This document shows, in pieces, positions 35,095-44,850 of a DNA stretch of 64,000 nucleotides. Within the stretch, counting starts at the first letter, position 1. The number at the start of each line of letters is the position of its first letter. The notes under the pieces are model-generated. The model saw only the letters and a program-made list of their open reading frames with translations. It did no database searches and was not told the origin of the DNA. Both the position numbers and the translations under genes were made by a program. This stretch comes from Hetaerina americana. Lineage: Eukaryota > Arthropoda > Insecta > Odonata > Calopterygidae. The stretch lies in assembly GCA_022747635.1 (NCBI GenBank), contig JAKTNV010000007.1, forward strand, positions 5,521,405 to 5,585,404. The letters run 5' to 3'.

Positions 35095-35265
35095 CGCCGA
35101 GATAGCTTAACTGGCTAGAGCACTCGGCCGGATATCGAGGTAATCGGGCTCGAATCCCGGTCTAGGCGAATGATTTTTACACTCCTAAATTGTTGCATTG
35201 TAATGCATATTAGCGGATGACTCCGTCAAAGAGTAACTGTCGCGACATTTCTCGCAGCATCTTGG
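35095..35265 (+). mobile_element. tRNA-derived SINE (family 2), plus-strand copy
   Basis: The head is tRNA-like: GAGATAGCTTAACTGGCTAG (A box region), AGCACTCGGCC, and the B box GGGCTCGAATCCCGGTC (35147-35163). It is followed by the family-2 tail GCGAATGATTTTTACACTCC, TAAATTGTTGCATTGTAAT and GCGGATGACTCCGTCAA. Downstream, ACTGTCGCGACATTTCTCGC (about 35237-35256) resembles blocks near 34905 and 45125. The head would fold much like a real tRNA, but the missing CCA-side acceptor pairing and the constant tail show that it is a SINE, not a tRNA gene. Confidence 0.7.
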
Positions 35266-35269
35266 AATA

Positions 35270-38200
35270 ACACCATTGTACAAATTCATTTTGATTATTT
35301 CGCATTTCCGTATGACTTGAGCAATGCAGAAAGTACGAAAATGGCAAAGGGCTCTTTTTTTGAGGCACAGTGCAAAAACAACGACTTGATTTATTTCGGA
35401 CAGATCATTTTATTGCAGTGGACAGAATCAAGTGGGGCCCTTAGAAAACCGATGGATGACGACTAATATTTCCGTCTGATTGAGAAATAAAAATCAAGGA
35501 GCGATTCATTTCTTTCACAGGGTTATGCACAAATAATTTATTCCCGCCTCTACAGCACCGAGAATCCCGCATGAAGCCACCCCAGACCCTTGAATGCGAG
35601 CTATCCCTCCTGGTCGACTTATTAATTGAATATCACCTCGGAGTGCAGTCGCGGAGAGATGCCTCAAGGAGGGACGTCGTGCCACCTAGTCCAAGAGGAA
35701 AATTGTCGTCGCCCTCGTGAACTTCGCCCAAAGCGGAATCATTTGCGCCGGTCACTTTCAATCCGGTCATCAGAGTTTCTCAATGTGGAACCGAACAATG
35801 CAGCATCTCTGAACAAGTCTGCAGCATTTGAATAAAAAATAAGTTTCCTAACTATAATTGACTTGTGCATTGGGATGGGATTCAATATGATTAGTATTGA
35901 TTTACCCCGGTGATCTAAGACCGTTGCTTCGCGAGAGATGCGTTTTTACGGTTCTTAAAATATCTCTTATTTTCCAGACGCTTCCTACGTCACCATAAAC
36001 CCTTTAATTATATCAAAGTGATAAAGCACGCGAAAAACCAAATTCTTGCCCGTAGGATGAGGAAATCCGCAACCTGAATGGGAGGCTCTTCCTCCTTGCT
36101 AAAAAAATATCAACACAATACATGTACGAGGACTGAAAATAAAATATCAAATTAATGAGAGTCACATTATAAAATGGTTCTTTTAATGCCACTTTTATCC
36201 CTTCTTTTACCGCTTTACCCCACCAATAGTAACCAAAAGCAAAATTTTCGTTTTGTGCTCAAAAGCAAATTTCCCCGGCAGTAGTTTTCAGGGGAAAGAA
36301 CATTGCAATACGTTGGATTTTGAAGCCACGTTTATCTCGGCGAACACTTCCAATAATCCTATAAGCTCCGGTAAATGCAACCAGGGGAGGATAACAAGGG
36401 AAATATGAAACCCACCAACCAGCTGGGTTTTCAAAGGAAATTCCTATTTTAGCATGACAAAGCCGCCTGAAAATACAACAGCGATATTGCTATTTTAAGC
36501 AATGTCAATTTTTACATTCAGTCTCTTCCCATTTTTCACCCAATCTAGCATCGTTGATGGACGTAGCTTAAACAGCTTATTAAGTATAATCGCCATTGCC
36601 AGGGACTCAAGCTTCCGCGTCGATAAAATTTTTTTCTTGCTAAAACACTGATTGCCAAGGGAGAAGTCCAGAAAGCCTCGCGGTAGGAGAGGCAGACCAT
36701 GGAAGCCACCGGCAATCCATGACCGGGCACTTAAATAAATAAATGGTGGCACATATAAGTGATGGAGAATCTAAGGAATAAAGCTGAGCGAGGGAAGAAA
36801 TCAACGTGCTCCGTTTCGCGGATGGAGGTAGTTAAAAAAGAGAAGGCGTTGAGAATCCTCGAACGTAAGACGCAAAAAAAGAACGAACTTTATTCACATA
36901 AAACGTACACTATGTGCAAAATGCACAGTAAAAAAACAAAAGCCTGCAAACAAAAGTCAGGATCCGAAGTTAATCGTCGTGCAATGAGGCGAGAGACCAC
37001 GGAAAGAGCCAAGGCCATCCTGGAAGCTGTGAGACGCGGGATGGAAGCAGTTAGACGGACATCAAAAGCGGTAGAACTCACACTCAAAGGCATTTATGAC
37101 GGAGAGGCTTCAGGAAGATATGGTTGCAAATGGAGAGGTATTGCGTAATACATATATCATTCCGATATATGAATTGCAGACAAACAATAAAGAAAATGCA
37201 GATCAGAGAAGAATAGGAGTTTTCGAAAATTTGCAATTTAGGTGGACACCGATGATCAAATGACCAAATGACACGAGAAACTAGAAAGTTTACAGATAGA
37301 AAAGCCAGCACCTCTGTAAACTTGATACAATAAGAGACAAACTGGATCTATTAGAAACAAAATACAAGGAGAGATACAACAACGAAGAATAAAAGGCTAC
37401 ATTCAACCAATATTCTCAGTTTTATTCCAATGGATGGGAACATTACAAGCAGATGCTGTTTCTTGAACATAAGAAGCATGAAATATCAGGAGGAAAATAA
37501 TAGTAAGAACAATTAGAGCCATGAAAATGTAAAAATAATTTCATGATGATTACTGATCGAAATTTTCCAAAAAACTCATTTCCTTCAAAGGAAGCTGTGA
37601 GGTGCAATGGAGATGGAAGGCATTTCTTTAAGAATAAGGCGCGAAAAACACGAAAAGAGCGTTTGAGACTAGGTACTGCAAGTACTTTTTTGTTTCCCTT
37701 GGCTGTACTCGAGACCCGTGGCGATATCGATCGAGCCTCGCCGCCCCCCCTCTCGCCTCCTGCCGAAGTCGGACGCACACACGCGCCCTTCCCTGGGCAC
37801 GTACGAGCGGCTGGCGAGGCAAACCACAAAGTTGCTCCTCGTCCCGTGGAAAGAGGAAGAAGGGCTTAGTAGACGCGGGAGTGGCGTGGACCAGGGGAGG
37901 CAATAAGAGTGGAGGGAGAGCGAGGAAGTGATGATTGTGTGGGGTCCTCGGACACGGAGGACGGGGACAATGAGATGATTCCTCGAACTTTGGGGCTGCA
38001 CGTTTCCGGAGAGGGTGGCTGAAGCCGCCTTTCAACCAATCAGGGGCGTCCGGCGAGGGAAGAAGTCTCATTATATCCGAGGACGACACCGTGGTCGTCG
38101 GGCGGCGATGAGCGGGAGCTCCTCCCAACGTCACACACACGCTCTCCTTTTGCGTAGAGATATCAAGAACTTCGAAGTATTTTTCCCATGGTATTTCCAC

Positions 38201-38875
38201 TCAATAGATTGTTTTACGATTGAGATAAAAATATGCTTCTTAGATTATAACTAAAGAATTTAAATTTGCAAGAGAGAGAGTTTGAACACCTCTTTCACGT
38301 TTAATACGGAAAAAGTTCGAGCATGTCACGTAATGGATTATGTAAACTATTTTTGCTATAATTGCATACGATTAATTATGTCCACCTCGAGGATCTTCAA
38401 ATTTGTAATATCTTCGAAAAAGGGAAACGAATGCGTAGACAAAGTACAATATAGTCATCAACATTTAACAATTGAAACCGATTTTTGACGAAAACGCAGG
38501 CAATTGGGGTTAGGCAAGGGGTGTTTATCAAATGACGACAGTGAGAAAGCTGCTTCATCACACGTTAGTAATGTATTCCATTGCAAACATAATATTTTTC
38601 ATTAACTACATAATTTATGCACCCACGGCTCTAAGTGCTAATTACAGATTAAACAAAAATAGATTTTCCTTAAAGAGAGACACTAAAAGTATGCGTAAAA
38701 GTCACGTATAATTTTTAATTCATCGGTGGATGCATAGCAACCAACTTCCTCAGACAAACACACGTATTAATATGTCCGTGTGTTTAAGTTAATACAGAAA
38801 TAGATTTAGAGAAATGGGATGGAGTTACATATTAAGGACGAACATAAGATTAGCGGAGAAAGTGGAACGGTGCGG
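35270..38875. other. 3.6 kb without recognised gene; GC-rich 37680-38130
   Basis: AT-rich unique-looking sequence with one GC-rich block at about 37680-38130, where frames are open on both strands (up to 190 codons on the minus strand) without a recognised domain. The only other open frame of note is the basic 129-codon one at 36759-37148, listed separately. Confidence 0.4.
36759..37148 (+). CDS. Unrecognised basic ORF, 129 codons
   Basis: I do not recognise this protein and it may be chance. It starts MMENLRNKAERGKKS and is very rich in Lys and Arg. A likely helical stretch with spaced charged residues (RAMRRETTERAKAILEAVRR then GMEAVRRTSKAVELTL) lies at residues 72-112. The frame is unusually long for this AT-rich stretch and uses few rare-looking repeats. 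No signal peptide, membrane segment, catalytic motif, splice signal or neighbouring coding sequence supports it. It could be a relic of a transposon-encoded DNA-binding protein. Confidence 0.15.
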   Translation: MMENLRNKAERGKKSTCSVSRMEVVKKEKALRILERKTQKKNELYSHKTYTMCKMHSKKTKACKQKSGSEVNRRAMRRETTERAKAILEAVRRGMEAVRRTSKAVELTLKGIYDGEASGRYGCKWRGIA

Positions 38876-38889
38876 ATTCCAAGGAAAAA

Positions 38890-38967
38890 GCTTACCCTGC
38901 CCAGGACATGAATAACAGACCCTCGCCTTGCTAGGCCGATACTCTACCAATTTACGAGCTACGTAGG
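38890..38967 (-). mobile_element. tRNA-like SINE head (family 5)
   Basis: On the minus strand the sequence reads TACGTAGCTCGTAAATTGGT, AGAGTATCGGCCTAGCAAGG, CGAGGGTC and a degenerate T-arm TTATTCATGTCCTGGGC. The D-arm, anticodon-arm and variable region resemble a tRNA, but the B box (normally GGTTCGANTCC) is decayed. A pseudogenised tRNA or SINE head is the best reading. It lies ~15 bases from the left duplication of the hairpin element. Confidence 0.5.
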
Positions 38968-38983
38968 AAACGTTAATATTAAT

Positions 38984-39145
38984 TAACTCTGCAGGTTGAA
39001 ATCAAATGAAATTAAATTATTGACTTTGTAATTCCACACGCTTTTGTGGAAAGTGCGTGGAATTACAAAGTTAATAATTTCATTTTAATGTTTTGTTAAT
39101 TCCATGAAGTTACGCCGGAGGCAACAAATTTAATAAATCTGCAGG
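38984..39145. mobile_element. Hairpin (fold-back) element family H, copy 1, with target-site duplication
   Basis: Inverted arms of about 26-28 bases (AAATTATTGACTTTGTAATT-CCACACGC at 39014-39041 and its complement at 39055-39080) surround a 13-base centre. The right arm continues into a one-sided tail, AATTCCATGAAGTTACGCCG-GAGGCAACAAA (to 39133). TAACTCTGCAGG (38984-38995) and TAAATCTGCAGG (39134-39145) look like a 12-bp target-site duplication with one mismatch. The same arms and tail occur at 44219-44377. No coding sequence is present. Confidence 0.65.
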
Positions 39146-39589
39146 GTTTTATGAAAGCTATTGCCCGCATTCCGTGGCCAAGAGATGGTCCTCGGGAGCT
39201 GTTTCACCTACTACCAGACTGAACCAACACAAAGGAGGGAACAATGGGTAATTAGGGAAAGCAATAGTATAATATCATACCGATTTCCTTCCTGAGTGGT
39301 TTTTAAAGGCACGGATAGCCAGTAAAAGATAATGAACCGCAATGGCAGAAAGAAACAAAGTTGATAATCTCCCTAACGTGGAAAACATTCTCATAATGTA
39401 TTCCTATCATTATAAATGGTTTGATCATAAAGAACAAGCAGTTGAACCACCTATATTGGGGTAGTTACGAATCGAAAATGCTCGAGAATTCTCAAATTGA
39501 ACAGTTAGACAATATTTCAGCTGGGCAGAGCCGACACAGGGCATGAAGGAGCAGCGAGACCCATTCGCATTTTCCCGGGAGTACATATA

Positions 39590-40800
39590 GAATATAGTAA
39601 TATTGACGCGTGACTTCAGATTCAATAGAGTAATAGAGGGAAGAAAATTGAGGAAATGGAACGTAGACATATTAACCGGGGAGAGAATGAAGGAGTAAAA
39701 TCAGGCAAGTGAGAGAATAATGAATGGGCGAGGGCAGTGAGTCGAGGAGAGCACTTTGGATTCTGGCAAACCTGCAATTGCAAGACAGAGAGAAAGTTAA
39801 GGAATTCGAAATGAAAAAGGCCGGGGGATAGATAATATCCTCGCAAAACTACCAATAGGTTTGGAAAATCATGGAAAGAAGTGTTTTTATTGTATGACTC
39901 TCAGCATTTATGAGGAAGAAATTTGGTTGGAAGATTTCGTCCTCTAATTGTTACATCACATTTCATTGAAGGGAGTGGCAAGTCATACGTGACGATTGCA
40001 GAACAATCAGTTGATTCAGTCCGTAGTTATAATGGCAATCATAAACATCGATTAGTTGACGCAGATGAAGGCAAATGATTATTTAGGGAATTAGGGTTCA
40101 GAAAGGGGAGAGGCACGCGAGATGTCGTAGCAGCAATGGGGTGATTAATGAAGGGAAACATAGAGCACAACCAGGATCACTTCTATGCTTCCAAGACGTT
40201 TAATAGCGCGAATAGTTGGGTCGAATTAATGGATGTATTGCAGTAAATAGGATTATATTGGAGGGATTAGTGACTTATCTCCAACCTGTACATCAGACTG
40301 CTAAGTTGTGAGTGGCGGTTGGAGAGTCTGGACGCCCACGTGTTAGATAGCGGGAAGCTATAAGGGTGCCCATTGTGACCGGCACTTTTAAACGCATACG
40401 AATGGCAAAATAGAAGCGGAAAGAACTGGAGGAGAAATTCAAGCGGTCGGGGATTCGTAAAATCAGAAAGGCTTGCGGAAGATAAAGCTTCAGTGAGACA
40501 ATCAGCCCCGCTGGGCTGAAGTGAAATGATTGCTGAGCGTGTTGGAAAAGCAGCTGTGGTATTTATCGCTTAAAGATTGATGCAAAAAAACAATGATTAC
40601 GTGGTGTTCAAGGATGAGGATAGCTAAGTTTAACATAAAAAAGAAGGGCAAACACTATTGGAGATGGAATGTAAACTCGTAACTGTCTGGGAAGTGTTTT
40701 CGGCCAAGATGGTAAATGGCGATTGCGACAGGAGGGTGGGAATTGATGAGGGGAATGTTGAGAACGAATGCCAAGGAAAGCCGTGGATATACGTAGTCTG
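39590..40800 (+). pseudogene. RTE LINE relic, RT part, interrupted by a mariner-bearing segment
   Basis: The plus strand is collinear with the RT of copy A. GGCCGGGGGATAGATAATAT matches the GVDNI block, AGGGTTCAGAAAGGGGAGAG-GCACGCGAGATG encodes the GFRKGRGTRD block, and AGACGTTTAATAGCGCGAA stands for the motif A region. Then come TGCCCATTGTGACC, TTCGTAAAATCAGAAAGG and, near 40620, AGTTTAACATAAAAAAG. The final match GGATATACGTAGTCTG ends at 40800, where foreign sequence begins; it resumes at 41461. The copy has many frame changes and stops. It shares diagnostic bases with the relic at 49260, for example GATAGATAATATCCTCGCAA followed by a CCAATAGGTTTGG block, so both belong to one subfamily. 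Confidence 0.8.
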
Positions 40801-41460
40801 TACAATAAATGCGCGAACAGGTGCAATCAATACGCAAAATGGTACAATCTGGCGGCCATGACGCGGACTATAGCCCCGCCCACTTACGGTGCTAGTCGCC
40901 TGAGACCCAATGAGCCGTCTGTGCTTGGCGGATCATCGAGCTGTGCGTATGGTGCCAGTTATGCTAGTTTCTGTTTCCCCTGCTTTTACCGTTGGTCGAA
41001 AATGGAAATTGACGAAATCACGGAGAAACGAATCAGCAATATATTTTTCGTGAAGTGCGGCAAAAACTTTAAGAAATTACTGCAATGTTGACAGCTGTTT
41101 AGTGTAATGATACTCCGAAGAAAACATCGTTTTCAAGTGGATTAAGCGTTTTGAAGATGTCCGACAAGACGCCAAAGACGATGCAATGCGGGGACGACAT
41201 TCAACCACCTGTGCTTGACGACAGCATTGATCGTGTGCGGTCCTTTGGCCTGACCGATCGTCGAAGAACTGTCCGAATGATAGTCGCGGATGAACTGAAT
41301 TTAGGATAATCAACAGTGCACACTATTTTACTACCAAACATTTAGGATTAAAAAATCGTGCATATTCAGCATTGATTGATCGGCAGCTGTAGAAATCGTA
41401 GGATGCGATTTTCGACGGCGCGGAAACACGATCGTTGAACCAAGATGATAGTTTTAAATC
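40801..41460 (+). pseudogene. Mariner relic nested inside the RTE
   Basis: A 5' leader (about 40855-40985) precedes a frame reading RISNIFFVKCGKNFKKLL. It is followed, across stops, by DDSIDRVRSFGLTDRRRTVR and MIVADELNLG-STVHTIL, which match the mariner second helix-turn-helix and linker (RVR-LV--DRRLTVRMIA-ELN--KSTVH-IL). Only about 130 codons of the N-terminal half are present. The catalytic half is missing, with unrelated-looking sequence from about 41370 to 41460. Copy A of the RTE has TAGACTG-GAGGCTTTTGAAA without a break exactly where this segment sits, so it was inserted into an existing RTE. No TA duplication or clear terminal inverted repeats are visible. Confidence 0.7.
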
Positions 41461-41867
41461 GGAGGTTTTTTCAATATGGACGTGGAGAGGGATGGAAACG
41501 GTGAAGTGAACGTAAAGGAAAAATAAACGAGGAAGTGCGAGGCATGTTGGGGGATGAGAGAATTGTTGGGAGAAATCCAGAAGAGGCCGGAAAAATGGAT
41601 GAATATTGATCGGCAGAGGGATGTTTGATGAAGAGCATTTTGATTTGCAAAAGGATGCTGAAGACTGAGATAAAGGTGAGGACGTTAGACAAGCGAGGAA
41701 GGGACAGGATTAGGGGATAGGGATGTTGGACGGGATGAAGGGAGGAAGGAAGTACAAAGAGTTGACGAAGGGGATTGTCGTTTGTGTCGGATGGCAATTG
41801 GTTGTGTACTGTAAGAACATGCATCGAATTCATCCTAACATTACCTTATTCGGTAGGCTACCAAATG
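41461..41867 (+). pseudogene. RTE LINE relic, C-terminal part and 3' end after the insertion
   Basis: It begins GGAGGTTTTTTCAATATGGA, matching GGAGGCTTTTGAAATGTGGG of copy A, and continues collinearly: an AAACGAGGAAGT block, AGAATTGTTGGGAGAAATCC, GATGCTGAAGACTGAGAT, GACGGGATGAAGGGAGG. It ends near 41867 with CGGTAGGCTACC, matching CCGGTAGATTACC of the better copies. It is the second half of the RTE starting at 39590. The reading frame is broken in many places. Confidence 0.8.
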
Positions 41868-42336
41868 ATTATAACCGCATTTTCATCAATTGAATAAAAT
41901 CTGGTAAATATGAATCGATCAACTACTGAAAAACTCAGTGCAGATTTTATATGCTAGTGTTATATTGGAAAAAATCACATTGCTCTGTTGAAATAGCACG
42001 GCACAGTTGTTTTGAACGAATGCACCTAATTTAATGGGACTCGATAACATGGCATTCATCAGTTTATCACCGGAACTGAAATTATGAGCAATTTACTACA
42101 AGTAAACGTGACTCTTTTGAACACAAAGGTGAAATTAAAATAAATATAATGTTAATATAAATTGCAAGCGTTTGTAACTGTCCTTTGCATCCCTAAAATG
42201 GCTGTGTCATCATTAATGTACAAATTACAGATATGACATTCTTATTGATTGCATCGCGACTATACATTTATGTTCGATGAGAAACTATATGTGTTAAGAT
42301 CAAACGCGTACTTTCCTCTCCTCTTTCCCAATGCAG
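41868..42336. other. AT-rich stretch; polypyrimidine tract at its end
   Basis: Nothing recognised except the final 25 bases (ACTTTCCTCTCCTCTTTCCC then AATGCAG), a textbook 3' splice site that precedes the candidate exon. Confidence 0.4.
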
Positions 42337-42489
42337 TCGGCCCACACTGCCGCTGAAGAAATATCACGGAGTTTCAAAGGCACAATATCGCGCTTAGCCC
42401 TCACTTGTTTTCCGCGAGCTCTGGTTTCCGCACTCGAGTTGAATATTTTGACGTTTCTAATAGTCTTGCTCAAATTTTCCGACGCGGAG
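42337..42489 (+). CDS. Candidate internal exon, distantly gustatory-receptor-like
   Basis: A 153-base (51-codon) segment is bounded by a strong acceptor (pyrimidine tract then CAG at 42334-42336) and a strong donor (GAG|GTAAAA at 42487-42495), phase 0 at both ends, and it stays open throughout. It encodes a TAAEEISRSFKGTISRLAL helix, a proline break (CFPRAL), then ALELNILTFLIVLLKFSDAE. The pattern of an A-EE/EA charged helix, RL-L, EL then a hydrophobic segment leading into a KFS block resembles the region before the last exon of insect gustatory receptors. These are seven-transmembrane chemoreceptors of sensory neurons and often have phase-0 introns near the C-terminus. I could not find the expected final TYLVILxQF exon or upstream exons in the window. 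It could instead be a chance open segment or an exon of another gene. Similarity is weak and judged by eye. Confidence 0.3.
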
Positions 42490-42495
42490 GTAAAA

Positions 42496-43574
42496 CTCCT
42501 CGCCGGAGCCACATTCATCTTCCACCTTGTGCCTCCCTCAGGGCATGAGAGCAGTGGAGTGCTGAATCAATCCGACGACGTCAGCGGACAACTGGTTCAA
42601 CGTGTCACTCGAAGGCGAACTGAAACCCATCGTGTGTGGTGGTGGGGAAATGGACGGATGTCTGGAATACTCATCAAACAATGAGCGCAGCGATACGCGG
42701 GATAAAACAATCGAAAGGGAAGAACGCGTCGGGGAGGGTGGGAGCATCACGATGCGGGCTGAATGAGATCCGGTGGTGAATTCGCGCGCGGAGCCGAGGT
42801 GCATCGTGGGAAAATGCCCGCATGGGATTAAAAGGCGCACTGCCCGAATCACCTTCCACGTACGAACCACCAGCTGCGCGCAGGAGGGTTTAAAAAAAAA
42901 ATAACACTCGGCGACAAAATATATACTTTCCTAGATGCCATATGTGTGCCCTCTAGTTTATCTACTCTCTCTCTATTTCAAAACCTATCACGCGGTAAAA
43001 TTTATTTACGACTTATGATAATTTTTAAACAAACGATTTTAATCGGGAAAACAAATTTCTAAATTCTCCGCAAAAACACCTGATTCCGAGAGGAAGTAAT
43101 ATCATCGACTCACGCTGCCTGATTGTGTTCCCAAATCCAACCGAAAGGTTTTCCATTTACTCTGATAACTCGAACTAAATATGAAAGCAAATGAAGCATT
43201 TTATGTGCTTATAATTTTGCAAGCAGGAATAGAAGTCAATATTTTTGCATAATTCTTTCTGAAATTAAAAAATGTAGCATTCAGTTAACATCCGCTACCA
43301 TTTGATAAATGCAACGATCATTTTCAATTGAGCCATTAGGGTAATTGCTTATGAACTATTAATACTGGTGCACATATGAACTTTCAATTGATTTGTCATA
43401 ACGGGTTGGTAGGAGTTCTTCAACGAGATAAATTAAAAATTTGAATTCTATGCTTGGCACGCCTTAAGCACAGAGACATTAATGAGATACGAAAAGAGTT
43501 TGATCAATTTCGTAATTTACTAAACCAGAATACGTTTATAAAGCAACAAAACCCAACCTAAGCCTTACTAATTA
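42496..43574. other. No recognised gene
   Basis: A GC-rich part (42500-42860) continues the open frame past the splice donor to 42684 but without recognisable sequence, then AT-rich DNA. I looked here for a final chemoreceptor exon and saw none. Confidence 0.4.
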
Positions 43575-44218
43575 AGAATTTAGCAAAACGATGAAGAAAT
43601 AATTTTATGGGAGCGTTCGCAGCGTTTATGAGGGAGGAACTTGGCCGGAAAACTTCAGCCAAATCAGTACTGATAGCCACCCCAAAAAAGCAAAAAGCGG
43701 CCCAAAATAAATTTAATTCCACGCGCGGCATAAGTATGAAGTCGGATATATACAACGATAGAGAAGAAAGGAAATGAGAAATATACCCGGTTAGGTTTAG
43801 AAAGGAGATTGCTATGCGCGATGCCACAGCAGCAATAAAAACAAACAAACACGATAAGGCATACCAAATAAAGGGTAAAGTATAGGCAAGTACAACCGTG
43901 ATGTATTCGCACGCCTCTTAGTTTCCGAGAAATCGCTCGATGGAGTACACTAAGAACGATTTTTTATCAATTCCGTGCTTTGCCGTAGATACGAATGGGC
44001 AGGGACAGTTGCTATGACGACTAATGCGAAATCTTTGTATATTTTAGGCTGCAAAGGTGAGAATAGCGATTGGAGATTTGGAATGGACAGTGCTAGGCGG
44101 AAGAGTTAAGATAGAGATGTCCATTATCACCCGTTCTCTTTATCACGTGTATGTATGTGTGAAGGAAATGGCGAGACACGGGAAGGTCACGAGGCTGGAG
44201 AGAAAGTAAGTGGGGAAC
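43575..44218 (+). pseudogene. RTE LINE relic (subfamily shared with 59440), 5' part
   Basis: The plus strand follows the RT order of copy A: CAGCGTTTATGAGGGAGGAA, CTTGGCCGGAAAACTTC, CAAATCAGTACTGATAG (the VLVPIPKK region), GGTTTAGAAAGGAGATTGC and a GCGCGATGCCACAGCAGCAA block (GFRK--xRDATAA), TTTCCGAGAAATCGCTCGAT (motif A region) and GTCCATTATCACCCG (CPLSP). The frame is heavily broken. The 59440 relic shares CCAAATCAGTACTGATA, so they form one subfamily distinct from copy A. The relic is interrupted at 44219-44377 by a hairpin element and continues beyond it. Confidence 0.7.
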
Positions 44219-44377
44219 TACTCAATTTAGAAAAAAATTGTTGTCTAAGGCGTAACTTTATGGAATTTGCATAACATATTGAAATGTAATGAAATAATTG
44301 ACTTTGTAATTCCACACCCTTTGTGTGTGGAATTACAAAGTCAATTATTTCATTACATTTCAATACTCAATTTAGAA
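44219..44377. mobile_element. Hairpin (fold-back) element family H, copy 2, with 14-bp target-site duplication
   Basis: Arms 44278-44317 and 44325-44364 are reverse complements over 40 bases (including TAATTGACTTTGTAATTCCA and CAC) around a 7-base centre. A one-sided tail of about 45 bases lies on the left; on the minus strand it reads ATTCCATAAAGTTACGCCTT-AGACAACAAT. The exact duplication TACTCAATTTAGAA flanks it (44219-44232 and 44364-44377). The element therefore landed inside the RTE relic and is younger than it. The arms and tail match copy 1 at 38984-39145, in opposite orientation. It has no coding capacity and must be moved by another element. Confidence 0.8.
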
Positions 44378-44755
44378 TCGGGGCGATTGAGGATCAGTTA
44401 GGCCAAAGAGTCGGAACCATTCCTTGGATCCTTGCAAAATGAGCGTGATGGGTATTGGACGAGAATAAATCATAAGAAAGCGAAGGCTGAGATGAACGTT
44501 TAAGTTTAGGGGTATTAACTAAAAGAGGTAGAATAGCTCACCTATCTAGGACGTATTTTTGAGGATGTCAGTCAGAGTGGTAAGGAAATACAGAATATAA
44601 AATATAGAAAGTATAATATTGCTTTAGATAAACAGTTGTTTATTAAGAGGCGGAAAGTTATTGGTGAGAGGCACCTTAATTAAATATGTAAAGTGACTAG
44701 TTTCAAATTTAATTTGGAGCGTAGTTTTTCTATGACGCGGGTACGCGAGGCGAGA
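44378..44755 (+). pseudogene. RTE LINE relic (subfamily shared with 59440), 3' part
   Basis: Continues the relic of 43575-44218 after the hairpin insertion. ATCATAAGAAAGCGAAGGC and the CTATCTAGGACGTATTTTTG then GATGTCAGTCAGAGTGGTAA block correspond to the YLGSVLDQHGQSSRD region. A frame there reads LGRIFEDVSQSGKEIQNIKY. AATTTGGAGCGTAG corresponds to the SVAMYG region, after which similarity is lost. It cannot encode a working protein. Confidence 0.65.
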
Positions 44756-44769
44756 GAAAAGGCGCTAAT

Positions 44770-44850
44770 AAAAAAATCGCCTTGATCGGGGTTCGAACCC
44801 GGATCCCTCGTGACTGCCAGAGTGGTTTAGCCAGTTAGAGTTTTCAGTTT
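44770..44850 (-). mobile_element. tRNA-derived SINE (family 2-like) head
   Basis: The minus strand reads TAACTGGCTAAACCACTCTG, GCAGTCACGAGGGATCC, then the near-perfect B box GGGTTCGAACCCCGATCAAG and a short T run. It resembles a tRNA 3' half. The A box is TAACTGGCTAAACCA. A family-2 tail is not obvious, since the sequence becomes T-rich. The B box palindrome is the best preserved in the window. Confidence 0.6.

Noticed and set aside
35095..35165. tRNA-like sequence, possible tRNA gene
   Set aside because: The A and B boxes are good, but the acceptor ends do not pair and the sequence runs into a tail shared with other copies; SINE is the better call. The same reasoning applies to 34327-34398, 44770-44850 and 47432-47498.
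37628..38200. 190-codon minus-strand frame
   Set aside because: It lies in a GC-rich block with other frames open on both strands, with Pro/Arg/Ser-rich composition and no domain; likely a by-product of low stop frequency.
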